DNA from: Eubacterium sp. UBA5416
Lineage (GTDB): Bacteria > Bacillota > Clostridia > Lachnospirales > Lachnospiraceae
DNA: 41,651 nucleotides
Reading direction: 5' to 3'
Assembly: GCA_002409525.1 (NCBI GenBank)
Contig: DHNM01000055.1
Coordinates: 1 to 41,651, forward strand
A program made the translations under genes and the position numbers. The notes beneath the pieces were generated by a model, which saw only the letters and a program-made list of their open reading frames with translations, had not been told where the DNA came from and did not search any database. Positions 32,883 to 41,622 of the stretch are shown here, in pieces (positions within the stretch are counted from its first letter, which is position 1; every line of letters starts with the position of its first letter).

Positions 32883-34007
32883 ATGAAAATATTAATTATT
32901 ATGGCAGGATTTTTCCCAGGAAAAAAGTATGGTGGACCACCGGTGAGTGTTGATAACTTCTGCACTTTAATGCAGGAGAATGACTGTTATATTGTTTGCA
33001 AAGACCATGATATGGGAGACAACACAAGGTATTCCGGTATTTATGACGGATGGAATGAGCGGTCTAATTGCAAGGTGCAGTATCTGTGCGATGATGAATA
33101 TAAGGAAAATGGATTTGAGAAAATCATAGAGGAATTACACCCAGATCTGCTTTATCTTCAGGGAATGTTTCAGTCCTGTGTACTCCCTTGTTTAAGGCTG
33201 GCAAAAAAATATGATATTAAAGTATTGCTGGCGCCCAGAGGAGAATTATGTGTCGGAGCCTTCCAAAAAAAATATAAGAAAATTCCATATCTTAGAGCTT
33301 TGAAAGCATTAGGATTGACAAAGAACATTCATTTTCAATCAACAAGTGCTGAAGAAACCACAGCGATTCAAAAATGGTTCGGCGTGTCGGAATCAAAAAT
33401 ACATTATTTAACAAACATCCCATCCATACCAAAAGAGACATTCCCTCACCAAAAAAAAGTAGCTGGAAGCGCCAAACTGATTTTTCTGTCCCGTATTGTC
33501 TGGAAGAAAAACCTATTGTTTGCCTTGCAATGTTTGAGTGAGGTAACCGGAAATGTACAGTTTGATATTTACGGTCCAATTGAGGATGAAGAATACTGGG
33601 ATAAGTGTCAGCAGGAAATAGCCATAATGCCTGATAATATACAGGTAAATTATTGTGGTTTGGTTGGACATGAGGATGTGCATAAGACTTTTGCAAATTA
33701 TGATGCTTTCTTTTTCCCAACTCTGAGTGAAAATTTCGGACATGTAATTGTGGAGGCATTAATGGTAGGGTGCCCAGTTATTATTAGTGATCAGACTCCC
33801 TGGAATGACATAAATGATTATAATTGTGGGGGGAGTTTTTCGTTAGAAAAACCAAAGATGTTTGTAGATATGGTTCAGAGTATTGTTTCTGCAGATGATA
33901 ATAACATGGAGACTTATAGGGAGAACATTAAGGTTTATGTGGATAGAAAACTGAAAGTTCAGGATATTAAGAAACAATATCATAAAGTGCTTCTGGAAAT
34001 CTTATAG
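32883..34007 (+). CDS. Glycosyltransferase family 4, locus 2
   Basis: This 374-residue GT-B glycosyltransferase has the glycine-rich N-terminal loop MAGFFPGKKYGGPPVS, the LLAPRGELCVGA motif near residues 117-128 common to this GT4 subgroup, LIFLSRIVWKKNL near 200, and FFPTLSENFGHVIVEALMVGCP near 280-300 with the E-x7-E donor motif. It starts 1 bp after the previous stop. With the preceding gene it makes up the two glycosyltransferases of locus 2. Two A8 runs (33265-33272, 33451-33458) lie in the frame. Confidence 0.88.
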   Translation: MKILIIMAGFFPGKKYGGPPVSVDNFCTLMQENDCYIVCKDHDMGDNTRYSGIYDGWNERSNCKVQYLCDDEYKENGFEKIIEELHPDLLYLQGMFQSCVLPCLRLAKKYDIKVLLAPRGELCVGAFQKKYKKIPYLRALKALGLTKNIHFQSTSAEETTAIQKWFGVSESKIHYLTNIPSIPKETFPHQKKVAGSAKLIFLSRIVWKKNLLFALQCLSEVTGNVQFDIYGPIEDEEYWDKCQQEIAIMPDNIQVNYCGLVGHEDVHKTFANYDAFFFPTLSENFGHVIVEALMVGCPVIISDQTPWNDINDYNCGGSFSLEKPKMFVDMVQSIVSADDNNMETYRENIKVYVDRKLKVQDIKKQYHKVLLEIL

Positions 34008-34029
34008 ATGTTTAATGAACGGAGATTAA

Positions 34030-35376
34030 ATGAGAGTATTAGTGGGATGTTTGTCTATCATACCAGTCTTATCATGGCTTTTTATAAACATTAATCGGAA
34101 GGATATTACTGCCCCCGTAAATGTCTATACTTTATTATACATTATAAATATAATGATCCCTGTGATAATTTATTCTACAAACAGCGGTTCTGCGGCCCTA
34201 GGAAATGAATATTTAAAAGTTGCAGTGAGAAATGACAATGTATTTTATCTATATGTTTTATTACAAGTAATCAGTTACTTCCTTGTAATAATCGGGACAA
34301 GAATACATCTGTTTGTGGGAATTAGAAAAAAAAGAAAGAATATAGATACGAACTTGAACATTCAAGGAAATACTCAAAGAGGGTATTTTATATGGGGGTG
34401 TCTCTTCTGGATGGTTGGCTTTTTCGCATTTTTAATGATCATGCGACGGGTAGGTGGAATTTATTATTTTTTCACACACCTCCAATTCAGAAGGTCATTG
34501 ACCAGTAATATTGATTTTTGGTCTTGGCTCCTGCCATTTATTAACTATGGCTGCCTTCTAATAGTATATTCACTTAAAGGATCATCGAAAAAAATGGGAT
34601 TACCATTAATAGGATTATTAGTTGTATCAGGTTTAATCTCTGGCTTAGGTGGTCGAAAGGCTCTAATTATCCTTTTGCTTGAAGCGATTCTAATTTATCA
34701 CTATACAGTGAAGAAAATAGAACTAAAAAAGTTTATTCATTTAAAGTATATTTTAGGTGTGATATTACTGTATGTTTTCTTTATATTGATGTCAAATTTT
34801 AGAACACAGGGAGCCTTTGAGACCTTTTTGTCAGAACCAATATCTTTTATAAAACAATCAAATGGCGGTATTTTTGATACTTTAAGAAAGGAGTCATATG
34901 TACCTTTTTTTATAGCTGTATTGTATTATTTTAAGTCACATGATTTTTGGTTTGGCAGGTCCTTCCTTGGACTGATAACAGCACCTATCCCTTCCTCGTT
35001 GTATGCGGGAAAACCACCGGTTGATGATGGCGCATATTTATATTCAATTTGTTCGGGAAGAACCGAGATTACACCTCCAATGCCATACAGTTCCTTGGAT
35101 GGCTCGTCCTATCCATTAGAAACATTTGGGTCTATGTATGGTAATTTTGGAATTGTGGGGTTGCTTTTAGGAATGCTGTTGTTAGGGATAATAATTGGAT
35201 CAGCATATAGATATATGTGTAATAACAATTATAGCTTCTTTAGTATCATTTTATATACACAAGTAATTATGACATTTGAATTATCAACGTTAAGAATATT
35301 TCAATTGTTTGGAACAATTGTGATGTTAGGTCTGATTACATTCGTAGTTCGAAAAGTCAAATTAAAAAAGATATAG
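34030..35376 (+). CDS. Oligosaccharide repeat-unit polymerase (Wzy-like), locus 2
   Basis: This 448-residue integral membrane protein has about ten to eleven predicted helices and a large hydrophilic outer loop around residues 280-370 (LRKESYVPFF, FGRSFLGLITAPIPSSLY, YAGKPPVDDG). The topology matches OrfA/Wzy-type O-antigen polymerases, and the gene lies directly before a flippase. GGAG precedes the ATG. The DNA here is the most A+T-rich in the window. The protein shares little evident sequence with the locus 1 polymerase, so a different glycan is made. Confidence 0.85.
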   Translation: MRVLVGCLSIIPVLSWLFININRKDITAPVNVYTLLYIINIMIPVIIYSTNSGSAALGNEYLKVAVRNDNVFYLYVLLQVISYFLVIIGTRIHLFVGIRKKRKNIDTNLNIQGNTQRGYFIWGCLFWMVGFFAFLMIMRRVGGIYYFFTHLQFRRSLTSNIDFWSWLLPFINYGCLLIVYSLKGSSKKMGLPLIGLLVVSGLISGLGGRKALIILLLEAILIYHYTVKKIELKKFIHLKYILGVILLYVFFILMSNFRTQGAFETFLSEPISFIKQSNGGIFDTLRKESYVPFFIAVLYYFKSHDFWFGRSFLGLITAPIPSSLYAGKPPVDDGAYLYSICSGRTEITPPMPYSSLDGSSYPLETFGSMYGNFGIVGLLLGMLLLGIIIGSAYRYMCNNNYSFFSIILYTQVIMTFELSTLRIFQLFGTIVMLGLITFVVRKVKLKKI

Positions 35377-35402
35377 TTTGCTGACAGGAGGAATAAGCAG
35401 TC

Positions 35403-36710
35403 TTGAACAAGAGAAAAAAGGTAATAGGATCAAGCGATAATATTTGGAGTGGAATATTGCAAATGGGTCTGGGGACCGTCCTTGCGCAATTGATAAATAT
35501 TGTAGTACAACCGATTCTTACAAGGGTAGTTTCAGCCGAAACCCTTGGAATATATACCTATATTGTAGCAATGGCCACGATGATTATACCGGTAGCATCC
35601 TTGAAACTGGACATGCTTGTAGTGTCTGAAGCGGATGATGGTGCCGCACAGTATACGACAGATGTATGTATCTACATAAATCTTGCTATCTCTGCTATCT
35701 ATACGATAGTAATATTTATAGGTTACCATGTTTCCGATAATAATCTTTTTAACAAGTATGGCCGGATTATTTATCTTGTACCTTTCCTTGTACTTACAAA
35801 TGGTCTGCGATTTTTATTTATAAGCTATAACAATCGTTATAAAAATTATAAATTAATCGCAACAGTTGCAATCTTACGTGAGGCAGCTCGTGCGGTAATT
35901 CAAGTAGTATCGGGATTGTTATCAATGGGAGCAGCCGCATTATCAATGGGATATGCCCTCTCACCTCTGCTTGGTTTGCACTTGCAGATGAAAAAATATA
36001 TAGAAAAATTACATAATCGGAGTTTAGCGGGATGGACGAAGACCAAGGAAATACTGTTTGTTAAGGGAAAGCGGCAGATTTTGTATTTGGTTCCGGCGCA
36101 GTTTATAAATAGTTTTTCTGCATCACTAATTACTATCTCCATAACACAGTTATTTTCCGCGAAATCTCTGGGATACTATTCGGCAGGAGTAAGGATTTTA
36201 GATATTCCCATTGTATTTATTACTTCAAATGTAAGTAAGGTCTGCTATCAAAAAATCGGGGAAAACGTTGTGAAAAAGAAGCCGGTACTCAAATTACTCG
36301 CAAATGTAATGGCGAGTATAACCGTCGTTTCTTTTTTGGGCTTTGGACTCCTGTATTTTATAGCACCTAAATTGGCTGAAATTGTTTTTGGTACGGGATA
36401 TTCTATTGCCGGTGTGTATATCAAATGCCTCTGCCTCATGTATGCGATGAGATTAATTGCGACCTCATTTGCAGGGGTCTATACAGTATTTAATAAACAG
36501 AATTTCGAATTAATATTAAACATTTTGCTAATTGCTGTTGCTGCGGTGGGGTATACACTGACATACATGCTAAAGTTGAAAATAACCCAGTATTTGTGGA
36601 TCATAGGAATTGGATATGCGTTTATCTATGTGCTTATGATTGCCGGGTATGTATATATATGTAAAAAATTTGATAAAAGCATAACACCAGTGTCAAATGT
36701 ATCAGATTAA
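35403..36710 (+). CDS. Repeat-unit flippase (Wzx-like), locus 2
   Basis: This 435-residue polysaccharide transporter-family protein has about twelve membrane helices. The N-terminal QMGLGTVLAQLINIVVQPIL with TRVVSAETLGIYTY pattern is a hallmark of Wzx-type flippases. The start is TTG at 35403 with AGGAGG 11 nt upstream, slightly long, but no better start exists. It is clearly different from the locus 1 flippase, consistent with a different repeat unit. It ends the A+T-rich central block. Confidence 0.9.
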   Translation: MNKRKKVIGSSDNIWSGILQMGLGTVLAQLINIVVQPILTRVVSAETLGIYTYIVAMATMIIPVASLKLDMLVVSEADDGAAQYTTDVCIYINLAISAIYTIVIFIGYHVSDNNLFNKYGRIIYLVPFLVLTNGLRFLFISYNNRYKNYKLIATVAILREAARAVIQVVSGLLSMGAAALSMGYALSPLLGLHLQMKKYIEKLHNRSLAGWTKTKEILFVKGKRQILYLVPAQFINSFSASLITISITQLFSAKSLGYYSAGVRILDIPIVFITSNVSKVCYQKIGENVVKKKPVLKLLANVMASITVVSFLGFGLLYFIAPKLAEIVFGTGYSIAGVYIKCLCLMYAMRLIATSFAGVYTVFNKQNFELILNILLIAVAAVGYTLTYMLKLKITQYLWIIGIGYAFIYVLMIAGYVYICKKFDKSITPVSNVSD

Positions 36711-36747
36711 GAATACAGCTTTTTGATGGAGGAAGAAAGGAGAGAAA

Positions 36748-37986
36748 ATGAAAATTGCAGTTGCGGGAACAGGGTATGTTGGGTTATCAATAGCTACATT
36801 GTTGTCACAGAATCACGAGGTGACGGCAGTAGACATTATTCCTGAAAAAGTAGAACTTATAAACAAGAAGAAAAGTCCGATCAAGGACGAATACATAGAA
36901 AAATATTTAGCAGATAAAGATCTGAATCTTATGGCAACTCTGGATGCAGAACAGGCATATTCCGATGCTGATTTTGTAGTCATTGCCACACCGACGAATT
37001 ATGACAGTAAGAAAAATTTCTTTGATACCTCGGCGGTAGAAGCCGTTATTAAACTGGTTATCGAATATAATCCGGATGCTGTTATGATTATAAAATCCAC
37101 GATACCGGTTGGATTCACCACGTCTGTCCGCGAAAAATATCATTGTGACAACATTATTTTCAGTCCGGAGTTTCTTCGTGAATCCAAGGCGCTGTACGAT
37201 AATCTGTACCCTTCGCGGATTATTGTGGGTACAGATCTTAAGAATGCAAGGTTAGTGAAGGCAGCGAAAACATTTGCCTCACTTTTACAGGAAGGGGCTC
37301 TTAAGGAAGAAATCGATACCTTAATTATGGGATTCACTGAGGCAGAAGCAGTGAAGCTTTTTGCAAACACCTATCTGGCGCTTCGCGTCTCCTACTTTAA
37401 TGAATTGGATACCTATGCGGAGATAAAAGGATTGAATACGCAGCAGATTATAGAAGGTGTCTCTCTGGATCCCCGGATCGGCAGCCATTATAACAATCCG
37501 AGCTTTGGATATGGTGGCTACTGTCTGCCGAAAGATACGAAACAGCTTCTGGCCAATTATGAAGACGTTCCTGAAAATCTGATTGAGGCAATTGTGCAGA
37601 GTAACCGGACGAGAAAAGACTTCATTGCAGACCGGGTTCTGGAGATTGCGGGAGGCTATACCTACAGTGATAACAGTGAATTTGACGAGAGTAAAGAGAA
37701 GGAAGTTATCATAGGAGTCTACAGACTGACGATGAAGAAAAACTCGGATAACTTTCGCCAGAGCAGTATCCAGGGTGTCATGAAGCGGATCAAGGCCAAA
37801 GGTGCGGAAGTTATCGTATATGAGCCGACGCTGGAAGACGGCAGTACATTTTTCGGAAGTAAGGTTGTCAATGATCTGGAAACATTCAAAAAGATGAGTC
37901 ACGCCATCATCGCGAACCGCTATGACAGCAGTCTGGATGATGTCGAAGAGCGAGTCTATACAAGAGATTTATTTGGAAGAGACTGA
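36748..37986 (+). CDS. ugd: UDP-glucose 6-dehydrogenase
   Basis: This 412-residue NAD-dependent enzyme oxidises UDP-glucose to UDP-glucuronic acid. GTGYVGLS (7-14) binds NAD, FSPEFLRESKALYDNLYPSR is the conserved central block, and Cys259 in GYGGYCLPKDTKQL is the catalytic thiolate. It closely resembles the E. coli Ugd class, with an extra acidic loop near residues 303-320 (SDNSEFDESKEKE). BY-kinases phosphorylate Ugd in several bacteria, so the kinase of this locus may control it; that is inference. It suggests a uronic acid in the locus 2 repeat. Confidence 0.93.
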   Translation: MKIAVAGTGYVGLSIATLLSQNHEVTAVDIIPEKVELINKKKSPIKDEYIEKYLADKDLNLMATLDAEQAYSDADFVVIATPTNYDSKKNFFDTSAVEAVIKLVIEYNPDAVMIIKSTIPVGFTTSVREKYHCDNIIFSPEFLRESKALYDNLYPSRIIVGTDLKNARLVKAAKTFASLLQEGALKEEIDTLIMGFTEAEAVKLFANTYLALRVSYFNELDTYAEIKGLNTQQIIEGVSLDPRIGSHYNNPSFGYGGYCLPKDTKQLLANYEDVPENLIEAIVQSNRTRKDFIADRVLEIAGGYTYSDNSEFDESKEKEVIIGVYRLTMKKNSDNFRQSSIQGVMKRIKAKGAEVIVYEPTLEDGSTFFGSKVVNDLETFKKMSHAIIANRYDSSLDDVEERVYTRDLFGRD

Positions 37987-38049
37987 TTGAGGCTATAGCT
38001 GCTGTGAACAAGAGAGAATAAAATATCAGAACACTTGAGGGAGGAAAAG

Positions 38050-39096
38050 ATGATCACTTCAAAATCTTTTAAAGACAAAACATTGATGATTACAGGGGGA
38101 ACCGGCTCGTTTGGGTCGACCGTTTTAAAACACTTTCTGGATTCAGACCTTGCCGAAATTCGTATCTTTTCCCGTGATGAGAAAAAACAGGATGATATGC
38201 GGCATCAGTTAAATGTCAATCATCCGGAAACAGCCGGGAAAGTAAAGTTTTATATTGGCGACGTTCGGAACATTCAGTCTGTCCGGGATGCAATACAGGG
38301 AGTTGATTACCTGTTCCACGCAGCAGCGTTGAAACAGGTACCTTCCTGTGAATTTTTCCCGATGGAAGCGGTGAGAACAAATATCGAAGGGACAGACAAT
38401 GTTCTGCACGCGGCGGTCGAAGCAGGTGTAAAGCGCGTTGTATGCCTGTCAACAGATAAAGCCGCATATCCGATCAATGCGATGGGAATTTCGAAGGCAA
38501 TGATGGAGAAGGTAATTGGTGCGAATGCCAGAGTCGCTGCCGGTAAGACGACAATCTGCTGTACCCGATATGGCAATGTCATGTGCAGCCGTGGTTCTGT
38601 GATACCTCTGTTTATTGATCAGATAAAAGCCGGAAATCCGATTACCATCACGGATCCCAATATGACGAGATTCCTGATGAATCTGGACGAAGCCGTAGAC
38701 CTAGTCATGTTTGCATTTGAGCATGGAGAACCGGGTGATCTGTTTGTACAGAAATCGGATGCGAGCACCATCCATGACCTGGCGAAAGCTGTGCAGGGGT
38801 TATTTGGTGACACCGGTACAAAAATCATCGGGACCAGACATGGAGAAAAACTATATGAGACTTTGATGACAAATGAAGAATGCGTCCGAAGTCAGGATAT
38901 GGGAGATTATTTCAGGGTTCTCCCAGATGGTCGTGATCTGAATTATGACAAATTCTTTGTCAAAGGTCAGGTAGAGACTATGTCAAATGAGTCGTATACG
39001 TCTCATAATACAAACCGTCTTGATATTGAAGCCACAAAGAAAAAGATACTGACAACTGATTATGTGAAAGATACATTGGAAAAATGGAATAAATAA
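38050..39096 (+). CDS. capE: UDP-GlcNAc 4,6-dehydratase/5-epimerase CapE, locus 2
   Basis: This 348-residue paralogue of the gene at 19376 shows most residues identical by eye. TGGTGSFGST near residues 13-22, FSRDEKKQDDMRHQ and STDKAAYPINAMGISK are all kept, as is TRHGEKLYETLM. It catalyses the first UDP-L-FucNAc step. I chose the ATG at 38050 because GGGAGG precedes it by 5 nt; a TTG at 38035 is an in-frame alternative. It starts 63 bp after ugd. Confidence 0.93.
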   Translation: MITSKSFKDKTLMITGGTGSFGSTVLKHFLDSDLAEIRIFSRDEKKQDDMRHQLNVNHPETAGKVKFYIGDVRNIQSVRDAIQGVDYLFHAAALKQVPSCEFFPMEAVRTNIEGTDNVLHAAVEAGVKRVVCLSTDKAAYPINAMGISKAMMEKVIGANARVAAGKTTICCTRYGNVMCSRGSVIPLFIDQIKAGNPITITDPNMTRFLMNLDEAVDLVMFAFEHGEPGDLFVQKSDASTIHDLAKAVQGLFGDTGTKIIGTRHGEKLYETLMTNEECVRSQDMGDYFRVLPDGRDLNYDKFFVKGQVETMSNESYTSHNTNRLDIEATKKKILTTDYVKDTLEKWNK

Positions 39097-39112
39097 GCTA
39101 GGGGGAAATGAA

Positions 39113-40357
39113 ATGAATATTCTGGTAACCGGAGCCGCCGGATTTGTCGGGAAAAATCTGTGCGAGTCTCTGAAAAATATAAGGGATCACAAAGACAGAA
39201 CAAGACCGAATCTAAAGATTGATCAGATTTTTGAATATGATATTGACACAGATAAGTCACTGCTTGATGAATACTGTGAATACGCTGATTTCGTTTTTAA
39301 CCTTGCAGGAGTGAACCGTCCAAAGGCTGCATCGGAGAAGGAAAAGAAATCCGAGTTTTTCTCCGGCAATTTTGGATTTGCTTCAACACTTCTTGATACG
39401 TTGAAAAAGCATAAGAATACAGCGCCGGTCATGCTTTCCAGCTCGATTCAGGCGACACTTCTGGGACGGTACAGTGGATCTGAATATGGAAAGTCGAAAC
39501 TGGCCGGAGAGCAGCTGTTCTTTGACTATGGAAAGAATACCGGGGCAAAGGTACTGGTATATCGATTCCCGAACTTATTTGGAAAATGGTGCAGACCCAA
39601 CTATAATTCCGTGGTAGCTACATTTTGCAATAATATTGCAAATGATCTTCCGATATCCGTAAATGATGCTTCGGCTGAGCTGAAGCTGCTTTATATCGAT
39701 GATCTGGTGACAGAAATGCTTGATGCACTGGAGGAAAAAGAACACCATTGCGAATTCGACGGGGGTGAAGCTGTCGGAGATTCGTCCGGACGTTACTGTT
39801 ATGTTCCGACAACCCATAAAGCCACGCTTGGTGAGATCGTAGATCTTTTAAATTCATTTAAAGAACAGCCCAGTACACTGTTGCTTCCGGAAATTGCACC
39901 GGGTTCCTTTGCGAAGAAACTATACTCGACCTATCTGTCTTATTTATCGGAGGAAAAGGTTAGTTTCCCACTGAAAACAAACGTGGATGACAGGGGAAGT
40001 TTTACGGAGCTCTTGAAAACAGATACACATGGTCAGATTTCTGTCAATGTAAGTAAGCCGGGGATTACGAAAGGCCAGCACTGGCATCAGAGCAAATGGG
40101 AGTTATTTGTTGTGGTGTCCGGACATGCCCGGATACAGGAGAGAAAAATAGGTGTCGATCACAACGGCGAGCCATTTCCGGTTTTAAACCTTGATGTTTC
40201 CGGAGAAAAAATGGAAGCCGTACAGATGATTCCCGGCTATACGCACAATATTATCAACCTTTCGGACACAGAAAATCTTGTAACCGTGATGTGGGCAAAT
40301 GAACTTTTTGATCCCAGTCATCCGGATACATTTTCAGAGCCGGTAGAGGAGAACTAA
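39113..40357 (+). CDS. capF: Bifunctional UDP-sugar 3-epimerase/4-reductase CapF, locus 2
   Basis: This 414-residue paralogue of the gene at 20432 has an SDR domain with TGAAGFVGKN (6-15) and YGKSKLAGE near 125, then a C-terminal cupin with GQHWHQSKWELF (about 321-332) and GYTHNI. It is longer than copy 1, mainly from extra residues near 75-85 (AASEKEKKSE) and a longer loop in the cupin (VDHNGEPFPVLN). It performs the middle step to UDP-L-FucNAc. GGGGG lies just before the ATG, and its stop overlaps the capG start. Confidence 0.93.
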   Translation: MNILVTGAAGFVGKNLCESLKNIRDHKDRTRPNLKIDQIFEYDIDTDKSLLDEYCEYADFVFNLAGVNRPKAASEKEKKSEFFSGNFGFASTLLDTLKKHKNTAPVMLSSSIQATLLGRYSGSEYGKSKLAGEQLFFDYGKNTGAKVLVYRFPNLFGKWCRPNYNSVVATFCNNIANDLPISVNDASAELKLLYIDDLVTEMLDALEEKEHHCEFDGGEAVGDSSGRYCYVPTTHKATLGEIVDLLNSFKEQPSTLLLPEIAPGSFAKKLYSTYLSYLSEEKVSFPLKTNVDDRGSFTELLKTDTHGQISVNVSKPGITKGQHWHQSKWELFVVVSGHARIQERKIGVDHNGEPFPVLNLDVSGEKMEAVQMIPGYTHNIINLSDTENLVTVMWANELFDPSHPDTFSEPVEEN

Positions 40358-41544
40358 TGGAAATCAAAACAGATTATTCGAGCATTAAATTCAAAGACAA
40401 TGGAAAGTTGAAGCTTTTGATTATTGTGGGAACCAGACCGGAGATTATCCGGCTGGGAGCTGTGATTCAAAAATGCCGGAAATATTTTGACTGTATTTTG
40501 GCACACACCGGCCAGAACTATGACTATAACTTGAATGGTGTCTTTTTTCATGATTTGAAACTGAAGGATCCGGAAGTATATATGGATGCTGTTGGTGACG
40601 ATCTTGGTGCGACCATTGGAAATATCATCAATTGCTCTTATAAATTAATGAGCCAGATCAATCCAGACGCACTGCTTATACTGGGCGATACCAACAGCTG
40701 TTTATCAGCAATATCGGCAAAACGCCTGCATATTCCGATCTTTCATATGGAAGCGGGAAACCGCTGCAAGGATGAATGCCTGCCGGAAGAAACCAACCGT
40801 CGTATCGTAGATATTATTTCCGATGTCAATATGGCTTATTCCGAGCACGCAAGAAGATATTTGCAGGAGTGTGGTCTGCCCAAAGAGAGAACATTTGTGA
40901 CCGGATCCCCTATGGCAGAAGTACTGCATCAGAATTTGAAAGAGATTCAGGAATCCGATGTTCTGGAGAAACTGAACCTGGAGCCGCAGAAATATATTCT
41001 GTTGTCGGCGCATCGGGAAGAAAATATTGATACTGAGAAGAACTTCCTGTCTTTGTTTACAGCAGTCAACAAGATGGCCGAAAAGTACGACATGCCAATT
41101 CTTTATTCCTGCCATCCGCGCTCTAAGATAAGACTGGAGACATCTGGATTTCAACTGGACAAACGTGTGATTCGGCATGAACCACTTGGTTTCCATGACT
41201 ATAATCATTTACAGATGAATGCATTTGCAGTCGTCTCAGATTCCGGTACACTGCCGGAGGAAAGCAGTTTCTTCACCTCTGTCGGACATCCGTTTCCGGC
41301 TGTTTGTATTCGGACAAGTACCGAGCGGCCGGAAGCGTTGGATAAAGGAGACTTTATACTGGCAGGAATTGATGAAAAGTCGCTCCTGCAGGCGGTAGAT
41401 ACGGCGGTACAGATGAACCTGGATGGGGAATATGGGATACCGGTACCGGATTATGTGGAAGAGAATGTGTCTGTAAAAGTTGTGAAGATTATTCAGAGCT
41501 ATGCGGGGGTTGTGGATAAGATGGTGTGGAGGAAAGAGATTTAG
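40357..41544 (+). CDS. capG: UDP-HexNAc 2-epimerase CapG, locus 2
   Basis: This 395-residue paralogue of the gene at 21634 carries VGTRPEIIRLG, HMEAGNRCKDECLPEE, LSAHREEN, CHPRSKIRLE and DSGTLPEESSF. It forms UDP-L-FucNAc. It has about 14 extra N-terminal residues compared with copy 1 because the ATG used overlaps the last base of the capF stop (TAATG). No clear terminator hairpin follows before the next start at 41623, so transcription may continue. Confidence 0.93.
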   Translation: MEIKTDYSSIKFKDNGKLKLLIIVGTRPEIIRLGAVIQKCRKYFDCILAHTGQNYDYNLNGVFFHDLKLKDPEVYMDAVGDDLGATIGNIINCSYKLMSQINPDALLILGDTNSCLSAISAKRLHIPIFHMEAGNRCKDECLPEETNRRIVDIISDVNMAYSEHARRYLQECGLPKERTFVTGSPMAEVLHQNLKEIQESDVLEKLNLEPQKYILLSAHREENIDTEKNFLSLFTAVNKMAEKYDMPILYSCHPRSKIRLETSGFQLDKRVIRHEPLGFHDYNHLQMNAFAVVSDSGTLPEESSFFTSVGHPFPAVCIRTSTERPEALDKGDFILAGIDEKSLLQAVDTAVQMNLDGEYGIPVPDYVEENVSVKVVKIIQSYAGVVDKMVWRKEI

Positions 41545-41622
41545 ATTGTTTTCCTGATGATTACTTTTTTAGAAGAGAGTAGATAAATTAATATTTTATG
41601 TTTGGTTTAGAGAGGTGGAATA

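Noticed and set aside
29577..33458. Homopolymer runs (T8 at 29577, A8 at 33265 and 33451) as phase-variation switches
   Set aside because: Runs of eight are expected in A+T-rich genes and all frames are intact; no evidence of variation without reads.
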